This document shows, one piece after another, positions 43,048 through 50,826 of a stretch of 64,000 nt of DNA. The DNA is taken from assembly GCF_018449795.1 (NCBI RefSeq), contig NZ_JAAVVE010000003.1, positions 62,001-126,000 on the forward strand. The letters run 5' to 3'. Position numbers and translations under genes: made by a program. Position 1 is the first letter of the stretch, and each line of letters begins with the position of its first letter. The stretch comes from Sphingomonas sp. dw_22 (GTDB lineage Bacteria; Pseudomonadota; Alphaproteobacteria; Sphingomonadales; Sphingomonadaceae). Below the pieces are notes generated by a model. It did no database searches. It worked only from the letters and a program-made list of their open reading frames with translations, and was not told where the DNA came from.

Positions 43048-43118
43048 CGGGCACAACAGGTGTCCTCACCTGTCTTCAAATGTCTTCATTTGTCCCGATT
43101 TTGGTGCCCGTGTTGTGC
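43048..43118. repeat. Four TGTC repeats at exact 10-bp spacing inside an inverted repeat
   Basis: TGTC starts at 43061, 43071, 43081 and 43091, with the units TGTCCTCACC, TGTCTTCAAA, TGTCTTCATT and TGTCCCGATT. They are flanked by GCACAACA (43051-43058) and its complement TGTTGTGC (43111-43118); CGGGCAC and GTGCCCG overlap the same flanks. The array lies between the integrase start and the tRNA fragment, where integrase arm sites and int promoters are expected. Confidence 0.7.
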
Positions 43119-43195
43119 ACGCAGTCGCCTTTTGCAGCCGCCAAAGCGGCCAAAAAGCCCGGATTTCTGCGGTTTTCCATTGTCTTGAGCAGGAC

Positions 43196-43235
43196 GTTTA
43201 CAAAACCGCTGCTCTACCAGCTGAGCTAAACCGGC
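43196..43235 (-). tRNA. tRNA-Thr (TGT), 5' half only
   Basis: Read on the minus strand from 43235, GCCGGTT is the acceptor 5' strand, then TA, the D arm GCTCAGCTGGTAGAGC, A, GCGGT and the loop TTTGTAA with anticodon TGT. The match to tRNA-Thr stops after position 40: the next bases are GTCCTGC instead of CGC plus T arm, and nothing complementary to the acceptor follows. It is therefore not a functional tRNA. The break in the anticodon arm beside an integrase fragment suggests a site-specific integration border. Confidence 0.85.
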
Positions 43236-43254
43236 ATCCGGCGCTCCCCATGCG

Positions 43255-44118
43255 TCAGGGAACGCCGAAGGTCCAGCCCTCGGTGCGCGCGAGTTGCGGG
43301 GTGAGGGCGGTGGGGGACCATAGTTCCGGCTGGTTCGCGGCCACGCGCAGCCAGGCGGCGCTGAGCATCGCGTCGGTGGCGTGGTCGTCATAGCGGGCGA
43401 GCGGGGCGTGGGGTTCGGAGCCGAAGGCGGCCAGCATCGTATCGAGCGTGGCGGCGTCGCGGATCTTGGAGACGCCCTTGCGCATGCCCGCAAGACGCGC
43501 GGCGAGGGCGGTGTAGATCTCGACCAGCACGGGGCCTTGCGCGGGCACCGGGTCGAAGGGCCAGAGGCCGATCCTGCCGCGCAGGCGGTGGAGGACGCGC
43601 ATGCCGGTGAGGCTCGACTTGCCGACCTGGGAGGCGCCGACCAGGTTGAAGCAGCTATAGGGCGAGAGGCGCATCGCCTCCTGGCCATGCTCGCAGACCC
43701 GGAAGCGGCCGCGGCCGGGCGGGAACAGGTCACCGCAATCGCCCAACTGGCGGAAATGGCGGCGGGCGTCCGGGTGGCCGACGAAGCTGGTGGCGGCGAG
43801 ATGCGGATCGGCGGCGCTCATCGTATCGACCAGGCGCCAGAGCGCGGGGCCGTCGGGCGGCGAGGCTTCCCAGCCGGGGAAATAGGCGCTTTCGTCGTGG
43901 AACGGGAAGGCGGGGGAAAGGTCGAGGCCGATCAGGGCGCGGGTGTTGGTGGCGGCGAGGTCTTCCAGATATTCGAGGATGTCCTGGCGGGACCAGTTGC
44001 GGTCGACCAGCGTGGGGGCGGCGCTGCCGGTTCGGGCATGGGCGACGGCCAGGCCCTTGGGGCGTTCGACTGCCTGGCCGGACCAGTCGATTGCGATGAA
44101 ATCGGTGAAGGGGACCAC
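43255..44118 (-). CDS. DUF429-like predicted nuclease
   Basis: A 287-residue protein. It begins DFIAIDWSGQAVERPKGLAV, the first strand of an RNase H-like fold with the acidic residue and SG turn of the DUF429 family, and contains LIGLDLSPAFPFHDES with a second acidic cluster. The C-terminal DDHATDAMLSAAWLR block is where DUF429 proteins carry their last acidic residues. Function of the family is unknown; nuclease activity is predicted from fold. It lies directly after the tRNA fragment (20 nt) and before a 139-bp inverted-repeat element. Confidence 0.7.
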   Translation of the reverse strand: MVPFTDFIAIDWSGQAVERPKGLAVAHARTGSAAPTLVDRNWSRQDILEYLEDLAATNTRALIGLDLSPAFPFHDESAYFPGWEASPPDGPALWRLVDTMSAADPHLAATSFVGHPDARRHFRQLGDCGDLFPPGRGRFRVCEHGQEAMRLSPYSCFNLVGASQVGKSSLTGMRVLHRLRGRIGLWPFDPVPAQGPVLVEIYTALAARLAGMRKGVSKIRDAATLDTMLAAFGSEPHAPLARYDDHATDAMLSAAWLRVAANQPELWSPTALTPQLARTEGWTFGVP

Positions 44119-44123
44119 TCAAA

Positions 44124-44262
44124 TCCTCCCCGGAACGGGGAGGGGGACCAGCCGCAGGCTGGTGGAGGGGGCCTGCTTTCCACGAGCGGCAGCGCCTGAG
44201 GAGAACGGGGCCCCCTCCACCACGCCCTTCGGGCGCGGTCCCCCTCCCCGTTCCGGGGAGGA
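44124..44262. repeat. 139-bp element with perfect 26-bp terminal inverted repeats
   Basis: Bases 44124-44149 are the exact reverse complement of 44237-44262. Each arm is itself partly self-complementary (CCCCGGAACGGGG). The inside has further short dyads (GCCGCAGGCTGG and GCGCCCGAAGGGCG-type). It lies between two genes of the same strand, starting 5 nt upstream of the DUF429-like start. G/C-rich elements of this sort are scattered in sphingomonad genomes (general knowledge); it may be a REP/MITE-like repeat or an RNA-stabilising hairpin. Confidence 0.8.
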
Positions 44263-44263
44263 A

Positions 44264-44611
44264 TTAGGGGCGTTCATGCAGGTTGGCGGCGATGCGTTGC
44301 GGCTTCTTCGCCCGATCCCACCAGGCGCGCTGGATGTAGAGCTCGATCCGCTCGCGCGCGCCGGTGCCGTAGCGGACCAGCAGCATCGGGTAGTTGCGAT
44401 AGTGATCGGTCTGCCAGAAGGTGTCGGGATCGGTCTCGAACAGGATTTCCTTCTCGGGATTGGTCACCGCCAGCGCGAAGCTGCTGTTCTCGCGGCCGGG
44501 GGACAGGAAACCCTTGCCGTTGATCTTGGGGCAGGGCGTGCCCCACCATTTCTCCACCGTTACGTCGGGGAGAGAGCAGGCATAGGCGACGGCATCGTCC
44601 CAGTCATGCAT
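44264..44611 (-). CDS. MmcQ/YjbR-family protein
   Basis: A 115-residue protein of the MmcQ/YjbR family: VEKWWGTPCPKINGKGFLSP, FALAVTNPEKEILFETDPDT, DHYRNYPMLLVRYGTGARER and IQRAWWDRAKK. These small proteins adopt a CyaY-like fold; the biological role is not established. ATG 44611 overlaps the rarA stop by 8 nt, so it is translationally coupled to rarA. A longer open frame to 44755 lies inside rarA and is rejected. Confidence 0.85.
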   Translation of the reverse strand: MHDWDDAVAYACSLPDVTVEKWWGTPCPKINGKGFLSPGRENSSFALAVTNPEKEILFETDPDTFWQTDHYRNYPMLLVRYGTGARERIELYIQRAWWDRAKKPQRIAANLHERP

Positions 44612-45923
44612 CGCGGCGCTTGCCCCGCATCTCGTTCCACCAGGCGATGCGCTCGGCGATGCGCTTTTCGTGGCCGCGATCGGTGGGGGTGTAGAAGGTC
44701 TGGGGGGCCATCTCCTCGGGCCAGTAATTGTCGCCGGAGAAGCCGCCCTCGGCATCGTGGTCGTACTGATAGCCCTTGCCGTAGCCGATCTGCTTCATGA
44801 GCTTGGTGGGGGCGTTGAGGATGTTCTGCGGCGGCATCAGCGAGCCGGTCTCCTTGGCGGAGCGCCAGGCGGCGCCCTGGGCCTTGTAGGAGGCGTTCGA
44901 TTTGGGGGCGGTGGCGAGATAAAGGCAGGCTTGCACGATCGCCAGCTCGCCCTCGGGGCTGCCCAGGAAATCGTAGGTGTCCTTGGCGGCGATGCACTGG
45001 ACCAGCGCATTGGGGTCGGCGAGGCCGATGTCCTCGACCGCGGCACGGACAAGGCGGCGCAGCACGAACAGCGGCTCCTCGCCGGCGGTGAGCATGCGGG
45101 CGAGATAGTAGAGCGCGGCCTGGGGATCGCTGCCGCGGATCGACTTATGGAGCGCGGAGATGAGGTTGTAATGCCCCTCGCGGTCCTTGTCGTAGACGGC
45201 GACGCGGCGCTGGAGGAAATCGCCCAGCGCGGCCGGATCGAGCGGCTCGGGGAAGCTGACCGAGAACAGGGTTTCGGCCTGGTTGAGCAGGAAGCGGCCG
45301 TCGCCGTCGGCGCTGGCGACCAGCGCGTCGCGGGCTGCGGGAGTGAGGGGGAGGCGGCGTTCCTCCAGTTCCTCGGCACGGTCGAGCAGCTTGCTCAGCG
45401 CCTTGTGGTCGAGCCGGTGGAGGATCAGCACCTGGGCGCGGCTGAGGAGCGCGGCGTTGAGCTCGAAGCTCGGATTTTCGGTGGTGGCGCCGACCAGCGT
45501 GACGGTGCCGTCCTCGACATAGGGGAGGAAGCCGTCCTGCTGGGCGCGGTTGAAGCGGTGGATTTCGTCCACGAACAACAGCGTCTTGCGGCCCAGCCGG
45601 GCATATTCGCGGGCTTCGGCGAAGACCTTCTTCAGGTCCGCAACCCCCGAGAAAACTGCGGAAATCGCGACGAAGCGCAGGCCCACGGCATCGGCGAGCA
45701 GGCGGGCGATCGTGGTCTTGCCGGTGCCGGGCGGACCCCAGAGGATGATCGAACTGAGCTTGCCCGCGGCGACCATGCGGCCGATCGCGCCCTCGGGGCC
45801 GGTGAGATGCTCCTGGCCCACTACTTCCTCCAGATGCCGGGGGCGCAGGCGATCGGCGAGGGGGCCGCCGACCGGTGCCTCGGCGGCGGTGGGTTCGGGG
45901 TCTGCGGCGAAGAGGTCGGACAT
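44604..45923 (-). CDS. rarA: Replication-associated recombination ATPase RarA (MgsA)
   Basis: A 439-residue AAA+ ATPase. Walker A is GPPGTGKTT (about residues 64-72), Walker B LLFVDEIHRFNRAQQD, sensor 1 TLVGATTENPSFELN, and arginine-finger ALLSRAQV. The C-terminal MgsA part includes YNLISALHKSIRGSDPQAAL, YYLARMLTAGEEP and NYWPEEMAPQTFYTPTDRG. RarA acts at stalled replication forks with SSB and RecA. Length is normal. It is co-transcribed with the MmcQ/YjbR gene. Divergent from the PadR-family gene with 117 nt between. Confidence 0.97.
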   Translation of the reverse strand: MSDLFAADPEPTAAEAPVGGPLADRLRPRHLEEVVGQEHLTGPEGAIGRMVAAGKLSSIILWGPPGTGKTTIARLLADAVGLRFVAISAVFSGVADLKKVFAEAREYARLGRKTLLFVDEIHRFNRAQQDGFLPYVEDGTVTLVGATTENPSFELNAALLSRAQVLILHRLDHKALSKLLDRAEELEERRLPLTPAARDALVASADGDGRFLLNQAETLFSVSFPEPLDPAALGDFLQRRVAVYDKDREGHYNLISALHKSIRGSDPQAALYYLARMLTAGEEPLFVLRRLVRAAVEDIGLADPNALVQCIAAKDTYDFLGSPEGELAIVQACLYLATAPKSNASYKAQGAAWRSAKETGSLMPPQNILNAPTKLMKQIGYGKGYQYDHDAEGGFSGDNYWPEEMAPQTFYTPTDRGHEKRIAERIAWWNEMRGKRRDA

Positions 45924-45993
45924 CGGTGGATAGATAGGGCTTCACGCCGATGTTCGCAAAAGTTGCGCGGAAGGGGGTTACATACGCTATTTC

Positions 45994-46005
45994 AAGATAT
46001 ATCTT
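45994..46005. promoter_or_regulatory. Palindrome AAGATATATCTT, candidate PadR operator
   Basis: A perfect 12-bp A/T-rich palindrome 36 nt upstream of the PadR-family start and between it and divergent rarA. PadR proteins bind such dyads in their own promoters; the related YqjI of E. coli regulates itself this way (family knowledge). Confidence 0.6.
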
Positions 46006-46040
46006 AGACGCATCTAGACTCATATGGGAGCGAACGCGCG

Positions 46041-46631
46041 ATGCGTATCCATTTTCATCATCACGGCCGGGACGACCGGCATTGCGGCCCGCGCCATCGC
46101 GGCTGGGGTCGCGGATTAGGCGGCGGCTATGGCGGCTGGGGCATGGCCGAGGGGCGCGAAGGCGGCCGCGGGCGGCGCATGTTCGACGGCGGCGAGCTGC
46201 GGCTGATCCTGCTCAAGCTGATCGAGGAGCAGCCGCGCCACGGCTATGACCTGATCCGCGAGATCGAGGAGCGCTCCGGCGGCGCCTATGCGCCCAGCCC
46301 CGGCGTGATCTATCCGACGCTGACCATGCTCGACGACATGGAGCTGATCGAGGAGCGGAAGACCGAAGGCGCCAAGAAGCAGTTCGGCATCACCGCCGCG
46401 GGCCAGGCGCACCTGGCCGAGCGCGAGGCCGAGGTGGAGGCGCTGTTCGCGCGGCTTGCCGAACTGGGCAGCGTGCAGGCACGCACCAGCGGCGGCCCGA
46501 TTCGACGGGCGATGCACAATTTGCGGTCGGTGTTGCAGGAGCGTCTTTCTTCCTCGGAAGTTGACGGCGACACGTTGCATCAGGTCGCGGCGATCCTCGA
46601 CGAAGCCGCGCAGAAGATCGAACGGCTCTGA
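46041..46631 (+). CDS. PadR-family transcriptional regulator
   Basis: A 196-residue PadR regulator. The first 45 residues are His/Gly/Arg-rich (MRIHFHHHGRDDRHCGPRHR), a possible metal-binding tail as in the nickel-responsive YqjI group. The winged-helix domain has LRLILLKLIEEQPRHGYDLI, SPGVIYPTLTMLDDMELI and FGITAAGQAHLAEREAEVEA. The C-terminal helix supports dimerisation. It is followed on the same strand by a DUF2218 gene, a partner commonly found with PadR and siderophore-related genes, which suggests a metal- or iron-linked role (inference). Confidence 0.92.
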   Translation: MRIHFHHHGRDDRHCGPRHRGWGRGLGGGYGGWGMAEGREGGRGRRMFDGGELRLILLKLIEEQPRHGYDLIREIEERSGGAYAPSPGVIYPTLTMLDDMELIEERKTEGAKKQFGITAAGQAHLAEREAEVEALFARLAELGSVQARTSGGPIRRAMHNLRSVLQERLSSSEVDGDTLHQVAAILDEAAQKIERL

Positions 46632-46707
46632 GGCGCGGGTGCCCCGGATCGACATTTTGCGGCGCCGGCTCGGGATCGTGCCGGCGCCCACAACAGAGGA
46701 AAAGCCC

Positions 46708-47031
46708 ATGACGATCGCCACCGTGACGGCCTCCGCACATGTGCAGACTGCGAACGCCAGCAAATATCTCCAGCAGCTCTGCAAGCATTGGGAGCATAAT
46801 CTTCAAGTGGAGTTCACGCCCGAGAACGGGACGGTGATCTTCCCCAGGGACGCGCGCGGGGCGGACCATCCCGGCGACGCGGTGGTGACGTTCAACGCGG
46901 TCGAGGACGGGCTGGACGTGCGGATCGACGCCTCGTCCGAGGCGCAGCTTGCGGGGCTGAAGGATGCGGTGGCGCGGCATGTCGACCGCTTCGCGTTCCG
47001 CGAGGGGGCGCTGGCTTATGACTGGCGTTAG
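46708..47031 (+). CDS. DUF2218-family protein
   Basis: A 107-residue protein of the DUF2218 family: ASAHVQTANASKYLQQLCKHW at the start, GTVIFPRDARGADHPGDAVV in the middle, and LKDAVARHVDRFAFREGALA near the end. The family occurs next to siderophore-interacting proteins and PadR regulators; its activity is unknown. ATG 46708 follows AGAGGAAAAGCCC; the frame is open upstream into the PadR gene region but without a good start. It is probably under control of the PadR protein encoded just before it. Confidence 0.85.
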   Translation: MTIATVTASAHVQTANASKYLQQLCKHWEHNLQVEFTPENGTVIFPRDARGADHPGDAVVTFNAVEDGLDVRIDASSEAQLAGLKDAVARHVDRFAFREGALAYDWR

Positions 47032-47335
47032 GTTGTGTCTATCTCGGGCTGGGTGAGCGGCTGCGAAGCAGCCGCGCGGAGCTGCGCTCCGCTCTACCCC
47101 TCTCCAAGCTGCGCTAGGCGCTAAAGCGCCAAGCTTCGCTATCCTCTCCCCTATCAAGGGGAGAGGAGGTGCAGGGGCGATTACATGTTGCGGGATCGCA
47201 ACTAAATCGCGGCCTCGCGAATAATTCCCTCACATTTCCCCGGCTTTGCCGCTTTGTGCATTGCCCGCGCCGCGCGAATGTCTTTCTATCCTCCCATGGC
47301 CAGGCCGGAAAACCGGCGGTGCTTTGGAGGGATGG
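47032..47335. other. Repeat-rich gene-free region
   Basis: No gene is seen in these 304 bases. They hold several hairpins: GCGGCTGC-GAA-GCAGCCGC (47057-47075), a GGCGCT/AGCGCC hairpin near 47117-47130, and CCTCTCCCCT-ATCA-AGGGGAGAGG (47143-47166). None is followed by a clear T-tract. They are similar in style to the element at 44124-44262. The ribosome site TTTGGAGGG for the halogenase-like gene is at the right end. Confidence 0.6.
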
Positions 47336-48844
47336 ATGGAGGATCGCGGTTCGGGCAGCCAGGTGGTGAAGCGTGTCGTCGTCGCGGGGGGCGGCACGGC
47401 CGGATGGGTCGCGGCCACGGCGCTGGTGCGGCACCTGGGACCGCTGCTCGACATCACGCTGGTCGAATCGGACGAGATCGCCACCGTCGGCGTGGGCGAA
47501 TCGACCGTGCCGACGTCGCGGACGTTCCACAACCTGATGGGGATCGACGAGCGCCGCTTCATGAGCGCCGCCCAGGCGACCTTCAAGCTCGGCATCGAGT
47601 TCCGGAACTGGGGCGCGATCGGCGATCGCTACATCCACTCGTTCGGCACCACCGGCAAGCGGCCGAACTGGATGGCGGACTTCCACCATTTCTGGCTCCA
47701 CGCCAAATCGCAGGGCTTTGGCGGCGACCTTTCGGACTATTATTTCGAATTGCAGGCCGGCGAGGCGAACCGGTGCTCGACCGAGAGCCAGCCGCCGCTC
47801 AATTACGCCTTCCACATCGATGCGTCGCGCTATGCCCGCTTCCTGCGCGGCCTGGCCGAGCCGGCGGGAGTCAAGCGCGTCGAGGGCAAGATCCAGGAGG
47901 TCGCGCTCGATCCGGAGACGGGGTTCATCGACGCGCTCGTGCTCGAATCGGGCGCGCGCATCGAAGGCGATTTGTTCCTCGACTGCACCGGGTTCCGCGC
48001 GCTGCTGATCGAGCAGGCGCTGGAGACCGGCTTCGAGGATTGGGGCCAGTGGATCACCACCGACAGCGCGGTCGCGGTCCAGTCCAGCTCGATCAATCCG
48101 CCCCAGCCCTATACCGCCGCGATCGCGCACGAGGCCGGCTGGCGCTGGCGCATCCCGTTGCAGCACCGCGAGGGCAACGGCGTGGTCTTCTGCAGCGAGT
48201 TCCTGTCGGCCGACGAGGCGCGGGCCAAGCTGCTCGCCGAGATCGAGGGGGAACCGCTCGTCGAGCCATGGCTGGTGCGCTTCAAGACCGGCATGCGGCG
48301 CAAGGCGTGGAACCGGAACTGCGTCGCGCTCGGCCTGGCCGGGGGGTTCATCGAACCGCTGGAATCGACCAGCATCCATCTGATGAAGATCGCGGTGACG
48401 CGGCTGATCGAGGATTTCCCCTTCGACGGATGCCATGACGCGCTGGTCAACCGCTTCAACCAGAAATCGCGCATCGAATTCGAGGGCATCCGCGACTTCA
48501 TCATCCTCCATTATCACCAGACCGAGCGCGACGATTCGGGCTTCTGGCGGCGATGCCGGACGATGGAGATTCCGGATACGCTGGCGCAGCGGATCGCGCT
48601 CTTCCGTGAGAGCGGCATGGCATACCAGACGCAGGACGAGCTGTTCCGGGTCGATTCCTGGGTGCAGGTGCTGCAGGGCCAGCGGCTGGAGGCGCGCGGC
48701 CATCATCGCGTCGCGGCGATGATGCCGGAGCAGGATCTCCGCCGGGCGCTGGACGAACTGCGGATGCGGATCGTGGGCGCGGTCGCCGATCTGCCGGGCC
48801 ATCCGGAGTATCTGGCGCGTTACTGCCCGGCCGAGACGTCCTGA
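47336..48844 (+). CDS. Flavin-dependent tryptophan-halogenase-like enzyme
   Basis: A 502-residue protein of the tryptophan halogenase family. The FAD site is VVVAGGGTAGWVAATAL (about residues 15-31), followed by VGVGESTVPTSRTFHNLMG. The catalytic Lys region is ATFKLGIEFRNWG (Lys about 84) and the family signature W-x-W-x-I-P is present as GWRWRIPLQ (about 268-276). LAGGFIEPLESTSIHL is the second FAD/substrate block. These enzymes use FADH2, oxygen and halide to chlorinate or brominate an indole or similar ring. No flavin reductase gene is adjacent. Many alphaproteobacterial homologues sit in TonB-receptor regulons; the substrate is unknown. Confidence 0.92.
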   Translation: MEDRGSGSQVVKRVVVAGGGTAGWVAATALVRHLGPLLDITLVESDEIATVGVGESTVPTSRTFHNLMGIDERRFMSAAQATFKLGIEFRNWGAIGDRYIHSFGTTGKRPNWMADFHHFWLHAKSQGFGGDLSDYYFELQAGEANRCSTESQPPLNYAFHIDASRYARFLRGLAEPAGVKRVEGKIQEVALDPETGFIDALVLESGARIEGDLFLDCTGFRALLIEQALETGFEDWGQWITTDSAVAVQSSSINPPQPYTAAIAHEAGWRWRIPLQHREGNGVVFCSEFLSADEARAKLLAEIEGEPLVEPWLVRFKTGMRRKAWNRNCVALGLAGGFIEPLESTSIHLMKIAVTRLIEDFPFDGCHDALVNRFNQKSRIEFEGIRDFIILHYHQTERDDSGFWRRCRTMEIPDTLAQRIALFRESGMAYQTQDELFRVDSWVQVLQGQRLEARGHHRVAAMMPEQDLRRALDELRMRIVGAVADLPGHPEYLARYCPAETS

Positions 48845-48995
48845 GCCTCCAGCTTTCGGCTCCCGGGCTGGCGGGCCGCTTGCGATGCCTTGGCTCTTGT
48901 GCCGGTCGATCCGCCCTTCGCTAGTGTCGGATTCAATCGATTGGAATCGGTTTTCCCCCGGCCTTCGCCGGGGAAGGTGCTTCAACCAGGCGGTT

Positions 48996-50291
48996 TCATG
49001 CGCCGGTTACGCGCCATATGACATTGCCCAGATCATCCGCGATCAGCAGCGCGCCGGTCCTGTCGATCGCGAGGCCGACGGGGCGACCGCGCGCATGGCC
49101 CTTGCCGTCGAGGAAGCCGGTGACGACGTCCTGCGCCTTGCCGCTGGGCTTGCCGCCGCTGAAGGGCACCCAGACGACCCTGTAGCCGTTGAAATGGCCG
49201 CGATCCCAGCTGCCATGCTCGCCGATAAAGGCGCCGCCGCGATAGGCGGGGGGCAGGCTGGCGCCGGTGTAGAAGGCCATGCCCAGCGGCGCCACATGCG
49301 AGCCCAGGCTATAATCGGGCGGGATCGCCTTCGCGACCATGTCGGGCCGCTCGGGCTTGACGCGCGGATCGACATGCTGGCCCCAATAGCTCCACGGCCA
49401 GCCGTAGAACGCACCGTCGCGCACCGAAGTCATATAATCGGGCACCAGATCCGGACCCAGCTCGTCGCGCTCGTTGATGACGGCCCATAGCTGCCCGGTC
49501 TCGGGATTGAAGCTCAGCCCGTTGGGATTGCGCAGGCCCGTGGCATAGGCGCGATGGGCGCCGGTCGCGCGATCGACTTCCCAGATGCGGGCCCGGTCCC
49601 GCTCGGCCTCGATCCCGTTCTCGGTGATGTTGCTGTTCGAGCCGATGCCGACATAGAGCTTGGTGCCGTCCGGGCTGGCGACGAGGCTCTTGGTCCAGTG
49701 ATGGTTGATCGGGCCGCCCGGCAGCTCGGTGAGGACGGTGCCAGGCGCGGTGATCCGGGTCTGGCCGGTGGCATAGGGATAGCGGACGATCGCGTCCTTG
49801 TTGGCGACGTAGAGGTCGCCGCCGACCAGGGCCACGCCGAAGGGGGAGTTCAGGTGATCGAGGAACACCGTGCGCAGCTCGGGCTTGCCGTCGCCATCGG
49901 CATCGCGCAGCAGCGTGATCTGGTTGGCGCCCTGCACCTTGCTGTGGCCGAAGCTCTGGACCCAATCGACCACGATATCCTTTGGCCGGGAGACCGGTTC
50001 GCTGTTCCCCTTGGGCTCGACCGCGAGGATATCGCCGTTCGGCAGCACGAAGATCGAGCGCACGTCCTTGAAGCCGCTCGCGAATGCGGCGACCTTCAGC
50101 CCCTGCGGGACCATGGGCGTCTGATCGCCCCAGGGGATGGGCGGGGCGATGCGCATCGGCGGCAGCAGATACTGGTTCTGCGCGGGCAGGCCGGGATTGG
50201 GGCCGACCTGCGCATCGGTGGGGCCGCCGCCGCCGCAGCCGGCCAGGGAAAGCGAGGTGCTGCAAAGCGCCACTATCGTCGATGCACGCAT
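48996..50291 (-). CDS. Sorbosone-dehydrogenase-like beta-propeller lipoprotein
   Basis: A 431-residue exported protein. The signal ends in the lipobox LSLAGC (Cys about residue 19) followed by GGGG. The rest is a six-bladed propeller of the L-sorbosone dehydrogenase / soluble glucose dehydrogenase (GDH-B-like) type: LPNGDILAVEPKGNSEPVS, NSPFGVALVGGDLYVANKDA, YATGLRNPNGLSFNPETGQL, YGWPWSYWGQHVDPRVKPER and GAFIGEHGSWDRGHFNGYRV, where PQQ and Ca ligands lie in relatives. It probably oxidises a sugar-like substrate in the periplasm. It is coupled to the preceding DUF2231 gene, whose stop overlaps this start by one base. Confidence 0.87.
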   Translation of the reverse strand: MRASTIVALCSTSLSLAGCGGGGPTDAQVGPNPGLPAQNQYLLPPMRIAPPIPWGDQTPMVPQGLKVAAFASGFKDVRSIFVLPNGDILAVEPKGNSEPVSRPKDIVVDWVQSFGHSKVQGANQITLLRDADGDGKPELRTVFLDHLNSPFGVALVGGDLYVANKDAIVRYPYATGQTRITAPGTVLTELPGGPINHHWTKSLVASPDGTKLYVGIGSNSNITENGIEAERDRARIWEVDRATGAHRAYATGLRNPNGLSFNPETGQLWAVINERDELGPDLVPDYMTSVRDGAFYGWPWSYWGQHVDPRVKPERPDMVAKAIPPDYSLGSHVAPLGMAFYTGASLPPAYRGGAFIGEHGSWDRGHFNGYRVVWVPFSGGKPSGKAQDVVTGFLDGKGHARGRPVGLAIDRTGALLIADDLGNVIWRVTGA

Positions 50292-50728
50292 CACCGGGCC
50301 TCCTGCCGCGCTTCGAGTGCATAGCCGAGCCAGCTCGTCACCACTGCGAGCAGCGCGACGATCGCCGACAGGATCAGCCCGGTCGGCACCACCGACGTCC
50401 AGGCATCGCGGCTGTGGACGAAGCCGTTGACCAGCGCGAGCAGCAGCATCGCCGCCGTGGCGAGGCTGTGCGGCCAGGGCCGCTGGCGGCGACCGCGCCT
50501 GCGGTTCGACACCGCATCGACGATCCCGACAAGTGCCGCCAGCACGCCCATCAGCACGCCGCCGGTAATCAGCCAGATGGAGAAGTTCGCCCACATCATC
50601 TGCGCGGTGTTCGCATAGGTGATGTCGGTGACGAGCGCCGCGGTGAAGAACGCCAGCGGATAGGCGGAGAGTATCCCGTGGATCGGATGCGTCCGGAGGG
50701 GAGCAGGGGACGGAAAGGCGGTAGCCAT
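50291..50728 (-). CDS. DUF2231-family membrane protein
   Basis: A 145-residue integral membrane protein with four predicted helices. The start RTHPIHGILSAYPLAFFTA is typical of DUF2231, followed by MMWANFSIWLITGGVLMGVL and AMLLLALVNGFVHSRDAW. Family members may bind heme or serve as membrane partners of periplasmic oxidoreductases (tentative). ATG 50728 is chosen; the frame to 50896 has no support. It is the first gene of a two-gene unit with the sorbosone-dehydrogenase-like gene, which suggests it passes electrons from that enzyme (inference). Confidence 0.82.
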   Translation of the reverse strand: MATAFPSPAPLRTHPIHGILSAYPLAFFTAALVTDITYANTAQMMWANFSIWLITGGVLMGVLAALVGIVDAVSNRRRGRRQRPWPHSLATAAMLLLALVNGFVHSRDAWTSVVPTGLILSAIVALLAVVTSWLGYALEARQEAR

Positions 50729-50826
50729 GCGCGGTGGTCCTGCGTCTGGAGGAGTGCCGCTGCTACGTATGAGAAGCGTAGTTCGTTCCGCCGGGATCGA
50801 TCCCGCAACCGGCTTCGGTGCGCCCG

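Noticed and set aside
43160-43235. An intact 76-nt tRNA-Thr on the minus strand
   Set aside because: Bases after the anticodon do not form the anticodon 3' strand, T arm or acceptor 3' strand, so only the 5' half is real.
44670-46007. A 445-codon plus-strand open frame opposite rarA
   Set aside because: RarA motifs on the minus strand are complete; the plus frame is Gly/Ala/Glu-rich low complexity.
48956-48973. CCCCGGC-CTTC-GCCGGGG as a terminator between convergent genes
   Set aside because: The T-run precedes the stem on the plus strand and an A-run follows it on the minus strand, so neither direction has the U-tract needed.
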